A stretch of 46,073 nucleotides of DNA from Lachnospiraceae bacterium. Lineage in GTDB: Bacteria > Bacillota > Clostridia > Lachnospirales > Lachnospiraceae. The stretch spans positions 1 to 46,073 of the forward strand of contig JAITGA010000020.1 in the NCBI GenBank assembly GCA_031280955.1. Direction: 5' to 3'. The notes beneath the pieces are model-generated. The model was not told where the DNA came from. It saw nothing but the letters and a program-made list of their open reading frames with translations, and ran no database searches. The position numbers and the translations under genes were made by a program. Below, one piece after another: positions 9,408 through 19,380 of the stretch (the stretch's first letter is position 1; each line of letters opens with the position of its first letter).

Positions 9408-10235
9408 ATGTCACACAATCGCCAGAAAAAAATAGCTGCCATTAGTGACCTGACGGGTTTCGGTCGTTGTGCTTTGTCAGTAACACTACCGATTATATCT
9501 CATATGAAAGTCCAGTGTTGTCCGTTGCCGACAGCGATGTTGTCGAATCACACTGCCTATCCTGAGTATAGCTTCTTCGATTTCACCGAGGAGCTACCCG
9601 ATTATATGGCGGGTTGGGAGAAACTGGGACTGAAGTTTGAGGGTATCCTAACCGGCTTTCTCGGTTCAGCGGCGCAAATTGGTTTGGTAGAGGATTTCAT
9701 TGCCCGCTTCCGTACCGGGCGGACGAAAGTGATAGTTGATCCGGTGATGGGCGACCACGGCAAAATCTATACGACCTATACTGAGGAGATGTGCAGCGGT
9801 ATGAGCCGTTTGGTTGCATTGGCGGACATCATCACCCCGAATATAACTGAGTGCTGTAAGCTGACCAATACACCTTACAAGGAAATAGGTTGGAAAAAGG
9901 TGGAGCTATTGGCGATGGCGGAGCAATTGCGAGTAATGGGACCGGAAAAGGTAGTTATTACCGGGATCGTCCAAGGCAGCTTCGTTGCCAACTTCGTCTA
10001 TGAAAAGGACAAAGCCCCTCGGCTTTTCCGTACTTATCGTGTTGGCGACCACCGCTACGGTGCGGGTGATATTTTTGCCGCCATCATCGCCGCCGATGCT
10101 GTAAATGGGGTGTTGTTTGAACGCTCGGTCAAAAAAGCATCCAATTTCATCAAACGTTGTATCAGCCGTTCGATTGACCTCAGTATCCCCCATACAGATG
10201 GGTTGTGCTTTGAAGAGGTAATTGGCGGGTTGTAG
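9408..10235 (+). CDS. Pyridoxamine/pyridoxal kinase family protein
   Basis: A 275-residue ribokinase-fold kinase of the PdxY/PdxK/ThiD group, expected to phosphorylate a B6 vitamer (pyridoxal or pyridoxamine) with ATP in the cytoplasm as part of salvage. Visible motifs are the substrate-binding SDLTGFGRCALS, the metal/ATP region DPVMGDHG, ITPNITE and the anion-hole/catalytic RYGAGDIF near residue 220. The overall pattern fits the clostridial pyridoxamine kinase branch better than hydroxymethylpyrimidine kinase, but substrate choice is inference. Strong start (CAAAGGAG). The gene ends 48 bases before the RND exporter and may be co-transcribed with it. Confidence 0.85.
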   Translation: MSHNRQKKIAAISDLTGFGRCALSVTLPIISHMKVQCCPLPTAMLSNHTAYPEYSFFDFTEELPDYMAGWEKLGLKFEGILTGFLGSAAQIGLVEDFIARFRTGRTKVIVDPVMGDHGKIYTTYTEEMCSGMSRLVALADIITPNITECCKLTNTPYKEIGWKKVELLAMAEQLRVMGPEKVVITGIVQGSFVANFVYEKDKAPRLFRTYRVGDHRYGAGDIFAAIIAADAVNGVLFERSVKKASNFIKRCISRSIDLSIPHTDGLCFEEVIGGL

Positions 10236-10283
10236 GGGTGGGGGAAGTAAAGTAAACCATATAGAAAAACGAGGAGAGTTATC

Positions 10284-13200
10284 ATGTTAGGAAAATTCAG
10301 TGTTCGCAAGCCTTTGACAGTATTGGTCGGGGTGATGATAGTAATTGTTTTGGGTATCGTGTCGTTTATGAATACGACCACCGACTTGCTACCCTCAATG
10401 GATTTGCCATTTTCGGCAATCATAACTACTTATGTAGGAGCGACACCGGAACAGGTAGAGCAGGAGATTTCCATTCCCATGGAAGCTCGCATGAGTACCA
10501 TCGGCGGGATTGATACGGTACAGTCGATTTCCAACGAACACATTTCCATCATGATATTACAGTTTACCGAGTCAACCAACATGGATTCGGCTTCTTTGGA
10601 AATAAGGGAAGCGCTGGACATGATGAGCTTGCCTGACGGAGCTTCCAGACCGATAACCATCAAAGTAAATCCGGAAATGCTCCCGATTATGACCGCCAAT
10701 GTGTTCATGGAGGGGATGACCATTGATGAGTTGTCAGAGTTTGTGAAATATGAAATCACCCCGGCTCTGGAGGGTATCCCCGGAGTGGCGGTGGTAAATC
10801 TTTCGGGACTGGTGCAAAACCAACTCCATGTGGTCATAAAAGAAGAACATATAAATGCTGTCAATCAAGGGTTGAGCGATGCGGTAGCGGCTCTGGTCGC
10901 TGCTGCCATAGCAGAAATGACAAAACAGGCGGAAACGATGATAACCGCCCAAGTCGAAGCGTATTCCGAAACTCGTATCATGGAACTGATGATGGAGGGG
11001 CTTTCACAAGCAGAAGCGGGATTGATGCTGCATGAAGAACTGCCCGCCGTTATCGAAGCCATCACCGCCGAGGTAATGGAAGCCTTGACCGCGGGGAGTG
11101 AAGCGGCAGATTCTGAAAATACACTTTCTGCGGATACAGCCATCGGTTTACCGGCAGATATGCTTACTGTTGATACCATTACCGGCATTTTGACGGCACA
11201 GAATTTTGCTATGCCGGCAGGGTTAATTACCGAAGATGATGTTGAATACATGGTTCGTGTTGGTGATAGATTCGGTAGTATCGATGAAATAAAGAATATG
11301 TTGATATTCGACCCTGCACAAATGGGACTGCCGGGGATGGATCCGATTCGTTTGTCTGATATCGCTGATGTCTTTGCTACGGATGATAGTCTCAGCAGTT
11401 ATACACGACTTAACGGCAATCCCACCATCATGCTTAGTATTCAAAGACAGAGCGAGTTTTCCACCGCAGATGTATCAAACGCAATCCATGCCCGCATGGA
11501 TTCCTTGATAGAAGAAAATCCTGAGCTGGGTTTTTCTGTGCTAATGGATCAAGGGGAGATGATAGGGATAATAGTTGGTTCGGTGCTAAACAACTTGCTT
11601 TGGGGCGGGTTGTTGGCAATCTTGATACTACTGCTCTTTTTGCGTGATATCCGTCCGACGATGATAGTGGCGGTCTCAATACCCGTGAGCCTGATGCTGG
11701 CGTTCACCCTCATGTATTTCACAGGGATTAGCCTCAATATGATTTCGATGGGTGGACTGGCATTGACGGTCGGGATGTTGGTTGATAACTCTATTGCTGT
11801 AATTGAAAATATCTTTCGTATGAGAACGACGACGGGAAGAAGTGCCGCTCGTGCCGCCGTGTCGGGTGCGAAGCAGATGTCAGGTGCGATCACGGCGGCG
11901 ACTTTGACCACCATTGCCATGTTCGTCCCCATCATTTTCACTCAGGGCATAACCCGGCAACTTTTCATGGATTTGGGTCTGACGATTGCCTATGCACTCA
12001 TTGCAAGCTTGATTATTGCTCTCACGGTAGTTCCGGCGGCATCAAGCGTTTTGCTCAAAACGGTAAAAAAAGAGCAGGAAGGCAAACTTTTCACCCGCTT
12101 TGTGGATGGCTATGAAGCTGCTTTGCGATTCACGCTGCGATTCAGAGGCGTGGCGATTTTGTTGGCAGCAGTTGCCTTTGGCGCAAGCCTTTGGGGTATT
12201 ACACAGCAGGGTACGGAAATGTTCCCGCCCATGGATATGGGGATGATAACAGTTACTGCTGATATGCCGGCGGGTTCAACTTTTGAAGAAACAGTTGAAG
12301 TGGCGGAGGAAATATCAAAGCGCGTACAGATGATAGCTGATGTAGAAACAGTTGGGATAAGGGTCGGCGGCGGCGGGATGATGCAGATGATTGGCGCAGG
12401 GCTGGGATTTGGCAGTTTCGGCGGCGGTCAAAGCTCCACTATTTCTATGGATTTGATACTGGATGACAAACGCAGTATTACTACGGATGAATTGGCGGTT
12501 CAGATACGTGAGCTATGTGAAGAGTTTGACTTGGAAACCGATATCGACAGCGGTGATGGATTCATGAATATGATGACAGGCGAATCCATTTCACTTCGGG
12601 TTGAGGGTTATGAACTGGATGATATAAGAGATACCGCAATCGCTCTGGCGGATCTCGTCAGTGCGGTTGATGGGACAATGAATATAACAGACTTTGCTGT
12701 AGCTGCGGAGCCGGAACTACGGGTGAGAGTGGACAAAGATGTGGCTATGTCCCATGGTTTGACGGTAGCACAGGTTTTTATGGCGGTAAACAGTTCTTTA
12801 ACCACCCCTGAGAAATCGCTCAACATGGTGTTATCTGACGGCAACTATGAGATTGTCGTTTCTGATGGCGATTTCATCTTACCGGACAAAAAAAGTATTG
12901 AGAACATGCAAATTTCTACAGCGGGTGGGTATGTTGTGTTATCAGAAATAGCTGAACTGTATGAGGACACGGGTTTTACCACCATTAGCCGTATCAATCG
13001 TAATCGCTTCGTTGCCATCAGCGGTGAAATAGCAGAGGGGTTCAATGTCGGTCTGGTAAATGACGAGATTGAGCGTTTGCTGGAGGATTTTGTCCCTGTC
13101 GGCGACAGTCGTATTGTTATCGGCGGACAAGCTGAAGCGATAGCCGATTCATTTAACGATTTGTACCTGATGCTTCTTTTGGGACTGGTGTTCACTTACT

Positions 13201-13682
13201 TGATTATGGTAGCCCAATTCCAGTCTTTGCTTTCACCGCTCATTATCATGTTCGTGGTGCCTCTCGCTTTCACAGGCGGTTTCACTTCACTCATGATAAC
13301 CGGGATGCCTCTTTCGGTCGTCGCCATGATTGGTCTGATTCTCTTGGCAGGGGTGTCAATAAACAACGGCATAATCATCATAAGCCGGATTACGCAAATG
13401 CGCTGGGAGGGGATGAGCAAAAAAGATGCTATCATTGACTCGGCACGTAAACGTATCAGACCGATACTCATGACAGCCATTTCTACGATATGTGCGATGA
13501 GTGTCTTGGCGTTGGGTATGGGTGAAGGTACGGAAATGATGCAGCCGATGGCAGTAGCAACGATCGGTGGCTTGCTGTATGCTACGGCAATGACGCTTTT
13601 CATCGTCCCGATTCTTTATGATGTGTTCCACAAGGAAAAGGATATAACGAAAGAGGACTTGGATACTCCATATACGGAGTAG
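10284..13682 (+). CDS. RND-superfamily efflux transporter (AcrB/SwrC type)
   Basis: A 1132-residue inner-membrane proton-driven exporter. It has the duplicated plan of one N-terminal helix, a large extracellular porter domain, a cluster of helices (about residues 430-590), then the same again. The opening KFSVRKPLTVLVGVMIVIVLG and the TM4 motif GMLVDNSIAVIENIF (proton-relay Asp) are diagnostic. The first porter domain carries an insertion of about 95 residues rich in Ala, Glu and Met (about 198-292) between NQGLS and MLTVDTITGILTAQ. A Gly/Met-rich loop (about 696-718) occurs in the second half. No membrane-fusion or outer-membrane partner is adjacent, as expected in Gram-positives. Start after GAGGAG. 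Confidence 0.93.
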   Translation: MLGKFSVRKPLTVLVGVMIVIVLGIVSFMNTTTDLLPSMDLPFSAIITTYVGATPEQVEQEISIPMEARMSTIGGIDTVQSISNEHISIMILQFTESTNMDSASLEIREALDMMSLPDGASRPITIKVNPEMLPIMTANVFMEGMTIDELSEFVKYEITPALEGIPGVAVVNLSGLVQNQLHVVIKEEHINAVNQGLSDAVAALVAAAIAEMTKQAETMITAQVEAYSETRIMELMMEGLSQAEAGLMLHEELPAVIEAITAEVMEALTAGSEAADSENTLSADTAIGLPADMLTVDTITGILTAQNFAMPAGLITEDDVEYMVRVGDRFGSIDEIKNMLIFDPAQMGLPGMDPIRLSDIADVFATDDSLSSYTRLNGNPTIMLSIQRQSEFSTADVSNAIHARMDSLIEENPELGFSVLMDQGEMIGIIVGSVLNNLLWGGLLAILILLLFLRDIRPTMIVAVSIPVSLMLAFTLMYFTGISLNMISMGGLALTVGMLVDNSIAVIENIFRMRTTTGRSAARAAVSGAKQMSGAITAATLTTIAMFVPIIFTQGITRQLFMDLGLTIAYALIASLIIALTVVPAASSVLLKTVKKEQEGKLFTRFVDGYEAALRFTLRFRGVAILLAAVAFGASLWGITQQGTEMFPPMDMGMITVTADMPAGSTFEETVEVAEEISKRVQMIADVETVGIRVGGGGMMQMIGAGLGFGSFGGGQSSTISMDLILDDKRSITTDELAVQIRELCEEFDLETDIDSGDGFMNMMTGESISLRVEGYELDDIRDTAIALADLVSAVDGTMNITDFAVAAEPELRVRVDKDVAMSHGLTVAQVFMAVNSSLTTPEKSLNMVLSDGNYEIVVSDGDFILPDKKSIENMQISTAGGYVVLSEIAELYEDTGFTTISRINRNRFVAISGEIAEGFNVGLVNDEIERLLEDFVPVGDSRIVIGGQAEAIADSFNDLYLMLLLGLVFTYLIMVAQFQSLLSPLIIMFVVPLAFTGGFTSLMITGMPLSVVAMIGLILLAGVSINNGIIIISRITQMRWEGMSKKDAIIDSARKRIRPILMTAISTICAMSVLALGMGEGTEMMQPMAVATIGGLLYATAMTLFIVPILYDVFHKEKDITKEDLDTPYTE

Positions 13683-13707
13683 TGTAGCAATTATGAGGTG
13701 AACAAAA

Positions 13708-13745
13708 AAGAAGTGAATACCAATCCATGGTATTCACTTCTTCTT
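13708..13745 (+). terminator. Rho-independent terminator after the RND gene
   Basis: A perfect 15-base stem (13708-13722 with 13728-13742) and a five-base loop, followed by CTTT on the plus strand and preceded by an A-run, so it could serve both the RND gene and the convergent cellobiose phosphorylase gene. Confidence 0.85.
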
Positions 13746-13771
13746 TATCAATCACATCAATCACATCTTCC

Positions 13772-16195
13772 TTACATCACATAAACGACGTTATATTCCG
13801 CTTTCCCTTTTTCGTACGGTACGACATTCCCGGTGACAGCTACGCCATCTACCGTCAGTTGTCCGGGGGAATTCCCCTTGGTTTGGACGCTAATATGGTA
13901 AAGTCCCTCACGGAAACGGCGGGTTACGGTGTAGTCGCCAAAACCTTGCGGCAGGCAGGGGTCGATTTGCAAACCGCCATGAGTGGGACGGATACCGAGG
14001 ATGTACTGTGAGATATTCACGAATGTCCATGCCGCCGTTCCTGTCAGCCAACTGTTTTTTGCCTCGCCGTGATATTTGGCATCACGCCCGGCAATCATTT
14101 GTGAATAGACATAAGGCTCAGTACGATGTACATCACTGATATCCTCAAGGTAAGCGGGACAAGTCTTTCTATATATCGAAAAAGCACGGTCGCCACGCCC
14201 GATTACTGTTTCGGCGATGGATACCCATGGGTTGTTGTGACAGAAAATACCCGCATTTTCCTTGTATCCGGGTGGGTATGAGGTAATCTCGCCCAGTTCA
14301 AGGTGATAGCGAGTGTAGGCAGGTTGCTGAAGGACGATACCATAGTCGGTGTCCAGATGTTTATGTACGGAATCAAGTGCTTTTTCCGCCATTCCCTCAG
14401 CGAGACCGACCCCTGCAAAGGAACAAAAGCCTTGGGGTTCAATAAAAATCTGTCCCTCGTCACATTCTTTTGACCCTACTTTGTTGCCGTGTGCATCATA
14501 GGCACGGAGAAACCATTCGCCATCCCAACCGTGTTCGAGGATGGTTTGGTGCATAATCTCGACTTCCGCACGAGCACGGGCGGCTTCGGCAGTATCGCCG
14601 AGAAGTTCACATAACTCCGCATATTCCTCACCGTAGCGGACGAACATTCCCGCAATGAAGACCGATTCTGCCACGACCCCTTCGCTGGTGCCGTAGGTCT
14701 GGAAAGACTCGCCGGGGTGTTCAGAGAAGCAATTGAGATTGAGGCAATCATTCCAGTCAGCACGACCAATCAACGGCAAGCCATGTGGCCCCTTGTTGTT
14801 GATAGTGTAATTGAGTGAGCGTTTGAGATGTTCCATCAGCGGTGCGGCTTTGGTTTCATCATTGTCAAAAGGTACCATTTCCGCCAGTATCGACACATCG
14901 CCTGTCTCACGGACATATGCATTAGTCCCGGCAATGAGCCAAAGCGGGTCATCATTGAAGCCGCTTCCCGCATCGGAATTACCTCGCTTCGTTAGCGGTT
15001 GATACTGATGGTAGGCACTGCCGTTTTCAAACTGGGTCGAGGCAATGTCGATAATCCTTTCCCTGGCACGGTCGGGAATCAAATGGACGAAACCAAGCAA
15101 GTCCTGACATGAATCACGAAAACCCATGCCCCTGCCGATACCTGACTCATAATACGAAGCCGAACGTGACATATTGAATGTTACCATACATTGATATTGA
15201 TTCCAGATATTAACCATGCGGTCAACCTTGTCATCACTAGAGCGGACATGGTATTTCGCCAATAGTTCACGCCAGTAATCGCTGAGGACGGCAAATGCCT
15301 TTTCAACATCGGCATCACTTTGATAACGGGCGAGCATCGCCTTGGCTTTGTCCTTGTTGATGACTGCGAGGGAGTCCCACTTGTCAGCAAGGGCATTTTC
15401 GATATAACCGAGGACGAATATCAGCGATTTGGTCTCGCCGGGAGCAAGGGTTAGGTCGATTTGATGGGAAGCAATCGGCGACCATCCGCTGGCGAGATTG
15501 TTTTCCAATTTGCCATTTTCCACTGCCTGAGGACGAGCAGGGGGACGATATGCACCAAGGAACTCATCTCGGATGGTCTCAAATGCGCTAATGGGGGTAT
15601 TTACGGCGAAAACGCTGTAATGGTTGCGTCGTTCACGGTATTCGGTCTTGTGATAAATCGCCGAATCCTCAACCTCAACTTCACCGATACTAAGGTTGCG
15701 CTGGAAGTTTTTCATGTCATCATCAGCATTCCAGAGACACCACTCCACATAGGAAAAGAGGGAAATCTGCCGGGTGGAAGCGGATTTATTAGTGATTTGA
15801 AGTTGGGTGATTTCGCAGTTATCGTGAAGCGGTACGAAAGAGAGGACTGAGGCGGCGATTTCGTTCTTCATACTGCGGAAACGACTGTAACCGATACCAT
15901 GACGGCACTCATAGCTGTCTAGCTCAGTCTGGGTCGGTTGCCAACCGGGATTCCAGATAGTGTCACCATCTTTGATGTATATATATTTGCCGTTTGAATC
16001 AATCGGTACATTGTTGTAACGATAACGGGTGAGGCGCAGCAACTTGGCATCCTTATAGAAACTGTAGCCGCCGCAGGTATTGGAAATCAGGCTAAAGAAC
16101 TCATTGCAACCGAGGTAGTTAATCCAAGGTAGCGGTGTTTTCGGAGTCGTGATAACATACTCCTTGTTTGCATCGTCAAAATGTCCGTACTTCAT
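13772..16195 (-). CDS. cbp: Cellobiose phosphorylase (GH94)
   Basis: Splits cellobiose with phosphate into glucose 1-phosphate and glucose, saving ATP, in the cytoplasm. The 807-residue protein follows clostridial cellobiose phosphorylase along its length: [51 protein letters not shown]-like [31 protein letters not shown], and the RADWNDCLN motif whose Asp483 is the general acid. C-terminal [13 protein letters not shown] and SWLTGTAAW are also typical. Start after AAAAGGAG. It lies 77 bases behind the V-ATPase K gene on the same strand, either at the end of that operon or with its own promoter. Cellobiose rather than longer cellodextrin is inferred from similarity. Confidence 0.93.
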   Translation of the reverse strand: MKYGHFDDANKEYVITTPKTPLPWINYLGCNEFFSLISNTCGGYSFYKDAKLLRLTRYRYNNVPIDSNGKYIYIKDGDTIWNPGWQPTQTELDSYECRHGIGYSRFRSMKNEIAASVLSFVPLHDNCEITQLQITNKSASTRQISLFSYVEWCLWNADDDMKNFQRNLSIGEVEVEDSAIYHKTEYRERRNHYSVFAVNTPISAFETIRDEFLGAYRPPARPQAVENGKLENNLASGWSPIASHQIDLTLAPGETKSLIFVLGYIENALADKWDSLAVINKDKAKAMLARYQSDADVEKAFAVLSDYWRELLAKYHVRSSDDKVDRMVNIWNQYQCMVTFNMSRSASYYESGIGRGMGFRDSCQDLLGFVHLIPDRARERIIDIASTQFENGSAYHQYQPLTKRGNSDAGSGFNDDPLWLIAGTNAYVRETGDVSILAEMVPFDNDETKAAPLMEHLKRSLNYTINNKGPHGLPLIGRADWNDCLNLNCFSEHPGESFQTYGTSEGVVAESVFIAGMFVRYGEEYAELCELLGDTAEAARARAEVEIMHQTILEHGWDGEWFLRAYDAHGNKVGSKECDEGQIFIEPQGFCSFAGVGLAEGMAEKALDSVHKHLDTDYGIVLQQPAYTRYHLELGEITSYPPGYKENAGIFCHNNPWVSIAETVIGRGDRAFSIYRKTCPAYLEDISDVHRTEPYVYSQMIAGRDAKYHGEAKNSWLTGTAAWTFVNISQYILGIRPTHGGLQIDPCLPQGFGDYTVTRRFREGLYHISVQTKGNSPGQLTVDGVAVTGNVVPYEKGKAEYNVVYVM

Positions 16196-16272
16196 AAGAT
16201 TGCTCCTTTTCCTTAATTTAAAATATGTAAATAAAACAACACCCCTAATAAACCTTTCAACTTCGCTTTCAG

Positions 16273-16713
16273 CTAAAAACTGGTAATCGTGAATACCATA
16301 GCAAAAAGTGCCACGGTTTCGGTGATACCCAGTCCGGCGATATAAAGTGCCACTCCTTGATCGGTTTCACAAAGTGCGTCACATGCCGCCGCCCCGATTT
16401 TGCCTTGCAGTATTCCGACAAAGCACATGATAAATCCTGCTAACAGGGCAAAAGCCACAAATCTGGCAGCATTGGCTGCTGTCACCTCGACTGCCAGCAT
16501 CTGTTGCATGACGATATAGCCGTAAATCAACTCTGTTAGCGGGAAACCGATAAAAGTAAGCATCATCATCGGTGCGCGTTTGTTTTCCTTGAAACGCCGT
16601 TTAGCCGCCCCGATTGCGGTAACTGCCGAAATATACATGCCATAGACCACGCCAATGGCAGATACCCCCATTGTTGTCGCTATTGCAAAGTTCCCCATCG
16701 TTTGCCAATCCAT
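16273..16713 (-). CDS. atpK: V/A-type ATPase subunit K (proteolipid)
   Basis: A 146-residue membrane rotor subunit with four helices (about residues 8-36, 49-72, 84-110, 120-145), a duplicated hairpin that forms the ion-carrying ring. The second hairpin has GITETVALF with the ion-binding Glu132, and ILQGK supplies Gln103. The first hairpin reads [10 protein letters not shown]; Thr60 is kept but Glu61 stands where related proteins usually have Gln (Gln65 in Enterococcus hirae NtpK, from memory). Whether Na+ or H+ is pumped cannot be decided here. Last subunit gene in the operon, 57 bases after atpI. Confidence 0.93.
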   Translation of the reverse strand: MDWQTMGNFAIATTMGVSAIGVVYGMYISAVTAIGAAKRRFKENKRAPMMMLTFIGFPLTELIYGYIVMQQMLAVEVTAANAARFVAFALLAGFIMCFVGILQGKIGAAACDALCETDQGVALYIAGLGITETVALFAMVFTITSF

Positions 16714-16770
16714 AACCCGACCTCCTTTACCTATTTGGTTGATATCGTTCTTGTTCTTATTTATCGTTCC

Positions 16771-18756
16771 CTATGCACTTTGCTCTTTGGCACTTATAAA
16801 TGGAGTACCATTATTAAATGGAGTACCATTCTTAAACGGTGCGTATTCTGTTCCCGTCCAATCGACACCTACATGACTGCAAAATTCCAGGGTGTTGAGT
16901 CTTACGCCGTGGACAAGAAAAGACATAGCATTGAGTACCATATTGAATACATGCCCGAAGACAAAGATGATTACCCCGACCAAAAGCAGGGTAATATTTC
17001 CGAGCATCGGCATCGCAAAACCGTTGATAGTGGCGGCAACCGACGTACCCGCGAGTATCATCGCCCATAACCTGATATAAGACATGATATCGGCGAAAGA
17101 GCCGGTGACTTTGAGTATCATCGAAATTAAATCCATGCTCCCGGTTTTGAGGGAGGCGGCGACACTCCCTTTGTGGTTGTCAAAGATGAAAAAGAGTAAA
17201 AAACCACTGCCGAGCAAATATATCTGCCATGTAGTGATGCCCGCAAATCCGGTTTTGTAAACAATCATTGCCAGGACGATGAAGTACATTGAGACCACCA
17301 TCGCCAATCTGCCAATCGAAGCAAGGAATCTGAGTGAACGGTTCTTGATAGCAAAAATAAATCTCTCAATGTGAGCAAGACTAAGATGAATCAGGGCGAC
17401 AGTAAAGCAAAAGAGCTGTAAGTTGACTTCGTTTGCTGCCGCATGGGCGGTGAGTGATGGCTGTGGTTTCACCAAGCCTGAGCGGATCCAGTAGTTAGTT
17501 TCATTGTAAGCTTCAAGCCACCCTGCCTCGGCAGAAATCCCCGTAATCAAGGGGACGCTGATATTGGCGAGAAAAGGCGGCAAAACAGCGGGGTCGAGAC
17601 CGAACCAAGTACCTGAGACTATCCCCCAGATGACAGTCGAGCCTCCCATCAGCACCATGAATTTGAGAAAAACAGGGACTCCCTTGGCTTTCATTTTGAA
17701 GCAAAACGGGATGGCAATCATCAGCAAAACGACACCATATCCGGCATCGCCGAAAATCACGCCGAAGAAAAGTGCCAAGAAAACTACAAAAAACGCTGAA
17801 ACATCCGTTTCCCAATATCCGGGGATTACGTCAAGGAATGAAAGTATCGGGCGGGCAAGCACGGAAAAGCGGTTGTTAACTAGCTTCGTCGGTACTGCCA
17901 TGTCACCTTCGCTAGGGTCAGCGGCACTAAGAGCCCAGTGATTCACCGCTGCTGTTTCGACCAGCGCATCCAAGTCTGCCGCCGGGATATATCCTGACAA
18001 ATAAGCAACCGCAAGGTTATCATCGCCGACCATCTCCATGCCACCACCGGCGATTTCAAACTCAATTTGGGCGTTGACAGTCAGCTTTTCTACAGTTAGT
18101 CGTTCCTTTTCACTGGAAGCGGCAGTAAGTTCAGCTTTGATGGCGTTCATCTTGTCGGTGTTGCGGTTGATATCGTCGTTGACACTTGCCAATGATTTAC
18201 TCGGCAGTGGTGTGGCTTTGAGGTTCGGTATCTCCTCTAGAGCAATCAGGCGAACAGTACGGTTACGACTGTCTCTTGCCAGAATAATGACAGGGATATC
18301 AGCAGTATTTCGCTCATAGGCATCAAAAGAAATATCGTAAAGATAGGTGCTTATCCCATATTTACTAAGTTGTCTAAGCTCCTCGGGGTCGAAGTCGCCC
18401 CATTTTTCGATACGCTTTTGTTCATTTTGCAATATCAGCGTTTCTTCTTTTAGCTGACTAAGCGTTTCCATTTGTGAAACTATATAATCTACGAAGTTAA
18501 TTTCATCATCAGCAAAACTCATACCTGCCAGGGTTGCTAAATCGTCAGTCTTTCTTTTTGTTTTTTGCGCAAAACCATTCAGAATCGACTCCGCCTTTTC
18601 AATGATGCGGATTCGGTTTAACAAGTCATAAAGAGTCGGTGAAGTTACTGATTTGCTCTCCAAATGAAGCGTCCCCAACGCCCGAATATGGGTTAGAGCA
18701 GCTTCTTTATCCTTGTTCATCGCAAAAACGGCGATTTTTTTCATCGGTGCTATCAT
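16771..18756 (-). CDS. atpI: V/A-type ATPase subunit I (membrane stator)
   Basis: A 661-residue homologue of the a subunit. The cytoplasmic N-terminal half (about residues 1-310, MIAPMKKIAVFAM onward, with coiled-coil arms) ties the peripheral stalk to the membrane. The C-terminal half has about seven or eight helices and carries the ion half-channels, with FFGVIFGDAGYG and IMSYIRLWAMILAG (the Arg in the last helix pair is the stator charge). The start overlaps the atpD stop as TAATG. The extreme C-terminus is a short repeat (KNGTPF, NNGTPF) made by an 18-base tandem duplication. Confidence 0.94.
   Translation of the reverse strand: MIAPMKKIAVFAMNKDKEAALTHIRALGTLHLESKSVTSPTLYDLLNRIRIIEKAESILNGFAQKTKRKTDDLATLAGMSFADDEINFVDYIVSQMETLSQLKEETLILQNEQKRIEKWGDFDPEELRQLSKYGISTYLYDISFDAYERNTADIPVIILARDSRNRTVRLIALEEIPNLKATPLPSKSLASVNDDINRNTDKMNAIKAELTAASSEKERLTVEKLTVNAQIEFEIAGGGMEMVGDDNLAVAYLSGYIPAADLDALVETAAVNHWALSAADPSEGDMAVPTKLVNNRFSVLARPILSFLDVIPGYWETDVSAFFVVFLALFFGVIFGDAGYGVVLLMIAIPFCFKMKAKGVPVFLKFMVLMGGSTVIWGIVSGTWFGLDPAVLPPFLANISVPLITGISAEAGWLEAYNETNYWIRSGLVKPQPSLTAHAAANEVNLQLFCFTVALIHLSLAHIERFIFAIKNRSLRFLASIGRLAMVVSMYFIVLAMIVYKTGFAGITTWQIYLLGSGFLLFFIFDNHKGSVAASLKTGSMDLISMILKVTGSFADIMSYIRLWAMILAGTSVAATINGFAMPMLGNITLLLVGVIIFVFGHVFNMVLNAMSFLVHGVRLNTLEFCSHVGVDWTGTEYAPFKNGTPFNNGTPFISAKEQSA
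16798..16833 (-). repeat. 18-base palindromic tandem repeat in the atpI C-terminus
   Basis: Two near-identical 18-base units (16798-16815, 16816-16833), each containing the inverted repeat AATGG-AGTA-CCATT. They encode the six-residue repeat (K/N)NGTPF in the last 20 residues of subunit I. Confidence 0.85.
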
Positions 18757-19355
18757 TACCCGGTATTCTCCATCCCCCGCTTGGCTATTTTGCCCCTGAC
18801 AACAGCAGCGGCTTGTTGATCGCCCAGATAGACGGCGATTTTTTTGATATTGGCTTTGGCTTCGGGAATCTTCACTTTTTCAAAAAGATTGACCCGTTGG
18901 GTGGTGACACGCAGCTCATTTCGCAGCAAACGCTCTTGTTCACGTACCCATTTGAGTTCCATTTCCAGCATTATTTCTGCTTTCATGTATTCGATGGCAT
19001 AATCAAGCCACAAAGGTTTCTCATCAAGGTCATATTCTGCCACTTCAAATTCGATATCGACAAAGACGGGAACATCGACTCCGGCGATATTGTCAATCGT
19101 AGTCATCAGCTGTTTAATCCGCAAAATGTCCGGTGAAAAAACACCCTCGTCCACGAAGACTCCGATCCAGTCCGCAAAATTGGCGGTGATTTCTTCTCTG
19201 CGTGCCGCCAGTTCATCAGCACGGTTTTCCACCCCGCGGATTTCCGCTTGGATTTGCTGTTTTTTGAGAAAAAGTGTCGGCAAATACCGCTCAAAGCGTT
19301 TGAGGTCATCCTTTTGCTTCTTGTGTTCATTTTTGGTCAGTTTAATTTTGTCCAT
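18756..19355 (-). CDS. atpD: V/A-type ATPase subunit D (central stalk)
   Basis: A 199-residue protein forming the long coiled-coil shaft that rotates inside the A3B3 head. The N-terminal MDKIKLTKNEHKKQKDDLKRFERYLPTLFLKKQQIQ is the conserved first helix and VNLFEKVKIPEAKANIKKI the conserved C-terminal helix. The length is normal. It follows atpB by 25 bases and its stop shares a base with the atpI start. No separate F subunit gene (the usual rotor partner of D) is present in the cluster. Confidence 0.95.
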   Translation of the reverse strand: MDKIKLTKNEHKKQKDDLKRFERYLPTLFLKKQQIQAEIRGVENRADELAARREEITANFADWIGVFVDEGVFSPDILRIKQLMTTIDNIAGVDVPVFVDIEFEVAEYDLDEKPLWLDYAIEYMKAEIMLEMELKWVREQERLLRNELRVTTQRVNLFEKVKIPEAKANIKKIAVYLGDQQAAAVVRGKIAKRGMENTG

Positions 19356-19380
19356 TACTGCTTTCCAAAAATAACAGGTG

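Noticed and set aside
10284-13682. Direct control of the RND gene by the nearby TetR protein
   Set aside because: The candidate operator pattern found upstream of tetR does not occur in front of the RND or kinase genes.
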